DNA of 64,000 nt from Urechidicola croceus (GTDB lineage Bacteria > Bacteroidota > Bacteroidia > Flavobacteriales > Flavobacteriaceae): positions 2,253,501 through 2,317,500 of the forward strand of contig NZ_CP017478.1 of NCBI RefSeq assembly GCF_001761325.1, given 5' to 3'. Both the position numbers and the translations under genes were made by a program. How positions within the stretch are numbered: position 1 is the first letter of the stretch; every line of letters starts with the position of its first letter. The notes beneath the pieces are model-generated. The model saw nothing but the letters and a program-made list of their open reading frames with translations, was not told where the DNA came from and did not search any database. This document shows positions 62,932 to 64,000 of the stretch, one piece after another.

Positions 62932-64000
62932 TTAGCTTTTGAATATTTTTAATTTCATTCCTGGTTTGAGTGATTTTACACTCCAAATATTGTTCCATTC
63001 TTTTAAATTTTGAACAGAAACGTTCGAATATTTTTGAGAAATAGTCCAAAGTGAATCTCCTTTTTGTACTACATATGTAGAATAATCTCCCTTAACTGTT
63101 GGTGAATTCGTTTGTTTTTGTGGTGTAGCATTCGCTATTTTTCTAGGATAAATAGTTAATCTTTGACCTATTTTTAAATGATTGCTTCGTAATCCATTCC
63201 AACGCTTAATTGAAGAAACACTTACTCCATACTTATTGGCAATTTTTCCAAGGTAATCACCACTTACAACACGGTATCGTATTTGATCTTTCATTTCTAC
63301 AAACTGAGGTAGTGACTTTTCCCTTTTTGCCTCTTCAGCATCTACAAATGCATACATTTCCTTTTCATTAGTAACATATTGCCCAATATTATACAACGGC
63401 AACCTTACATAATAATCTTTCCCTTTTACATAAGGTATTATATCTAATTTATACTGAGGATTTAAAAATTGAATCATTTCAAGGTCTACATCTAAAAATT
63501 TATTTATCTGTTCAAATGTTATTTGTTGCTTAACATGAATTGTATCTGTCTCAAATTGATTTATATATGCTTTATCAGAAATGATTCCATGAGTATCAGC
63601 ATATTTAAAAATATATAACGTTGCATAAAAAGCAGGTACATATCCTGCGGTTTCTCTAGGTAAATATTGGCGAATATTCCAATAATTTCTTTGACCTCCA
63701 GATCTTCGAATAGCTTTATTTACATTTCCTGGTTCAGAATTATATGCTGCTAATGCCAAATCCCAATCTCCAAATATTTTATATAAAGCTGATAAATACT
63801 TACATGCTGCTTCAGTTGCTTTTAATGGGTCTTGACGCTCATCAACATATGAACTCACATTTAAATCAAATTGTTTTCCTGTTTGATACATAAATTGCCA
63901 CAATCCCGTTGCTCCTACACGTGATTTTGCTCGTGGTTTTAAAGCGGATTCAACAATTGCTAAATATTTTATTTCTAATGGAATATCATAATTATCTAAA
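62932..64000 (-). CDS. mltD: Membrane-bound lytic murein transglycosylase D-like protein (5' end missing)
   Basis: Cleaves peptidoglycan glycan strands. The frame stays open to the right edge, so the N-terminus is outside the window; the TTG at 63903 is an internal codon. About 355 residues are visible. The SLT catalytic domain starts at the edge with the catalytic Glu in AIVESALKP, then SRVGATGLWQFM and LALAAYNSEPGNVNKAI. A linker leads to two LysM peptidoglycan-binding modules (YRVVSGDYLGKIANKYGV; YVVQKGDSLWTISQKYSN). The end LKPGMKLKIF completes the second LysM. It is four bases upstream of DUF4837. Confidence 0.92.
   Translation of the reverse strand, partial: LDNYDIPLEIKYLAIVESALKPRAKSRVGATGLWQFMYQTGKQFDLNVSSYVDERQDPLKATEAACKYLSALYKIFGDWDLALAAYNSEPGNVNKAIRRSGGQRNYWNIRQYLPRETAGYVPAFYATLYIFKYADTHGIISDKAYINQFETDTIHVKQQITFEQINKFLDVDLEMIQFLNPQYKLDIIPYVKGKDYYVRLPLYNIGQYVTNEKEMYAFVDAEEAKREKSLPQFVEMKDQIRYRVVSGDYLGKIANKYGVSVSSIKRWNGLRSNHLKIGQRLTIYPRKIANATPQKQTNSPTVKGDYSTYVVQKGDSLWTISQKYSNVSVQNLKEWNNIWSVKSLKPGMKLKIFKS

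Overview
The window is from a member of the Bacteroidota, most likely a marine-type flavobacterium. The evidence is low GC, very short intergenic gaps, group-specific -7 promoter boxes (TAnnTTTG) a few bases upstream of many starts, almost no Shine-Dalgarno sequences, Bacteroidota-restricted families (DUF4270, DUF4271, DUF4296, DUF4837, DUF3109, DUF5687), and type IX secretion (T9SS) signatures. Nearly all of it reads as ordinary chromosome. I see no insertion sequence, prophage, CRISPR array or integrase.

Layout. 1-1.6 kb: 3' part of a PiT phosphate transporter. 1.7-5.3 kb: class Ia ribonucleotide reductase (nrdB then nrdA, minus strand). 5.3-5.6 kb: a gene-free stretch with a candidate structured small RNA and its own terminator on the plus strand. 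5.6-11.9 kb: DUF3109, MarC, a short flavoprotein, and the operon GT5-like protein - DUF4270 lipoprotein - glmS. 12-15.6 kb: panC, panD, a YbhN-like membrane protein, radA. 15.6-22 kb: hemD and DUF4271, divergent from a polyprenol-phosphate mannosyltransferase - dihydroorotase - DUF4296 operon, then an epimerase and tyrS. 22-25.7 kb: a LuxE-like ligase, then lipoprotein - ECF sigma factor - a membrane-anchored protein with a beta-barrel-like C-terminus. 25.8-32 kb: an ALDH7-type aldehyde dehydrogenase and a more accessory-looking stretch (unknown anchored protein, AlbA_2/Schlafen-like protein, GH51 arabinofuranosidase, lipoprotein).

32.3-40 kb is filled by one 2560-residue secreted protein. 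It has a sugar/sorbosone dehydrogenase head, a string of Ig/FnIII/GEVED modules, five near-identical 179-residue Asp-rich (MopE-type, probably calcium-binding) superrepeats and a T9SS sorting domain. 40-42.5 kb holds a lipoprotein and a translationally coupled hydrolase - ECF sigma - membrane protein operon.

42.6-51 kb is a minus-strand cluster running PorW/SprE-like T9SS lipoprotein - bactofilin - AtpZ - small membrane protein - atpB-E-F-H-A-G. atpD and atpC are absent, as is usual when beta/epsilon are encoded elsewhere in this phylum. The operon contains a perfect 17-bp hairpin right after atpE and a 104-bp MITE-like palindromic element between atpA and atpG. 51-64 kb carries an ABC transporter pair, a PaaE-like reductase, a LysE exporter, an MBL hydrolase plus M1 peptidase, tRNA-Cys(GCA), folB, an FMN-binding glutamate-synthase-like protein, glnS, a DUF4837 lipoprotein and the 3' part of an mltD-type lytic transglycosylase cut by the window edge.

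The most interesting items are the candidate RNA next to nrdB, the modular giant protein and its homogenised repeats, the RNA structures inside the ATP synthase operon, and several divergent enzymes (a GT5-only protein, a dihydroorotase with a Gln at a zinc-ligand position, a half-size thioredoxin-reductase-like protein).
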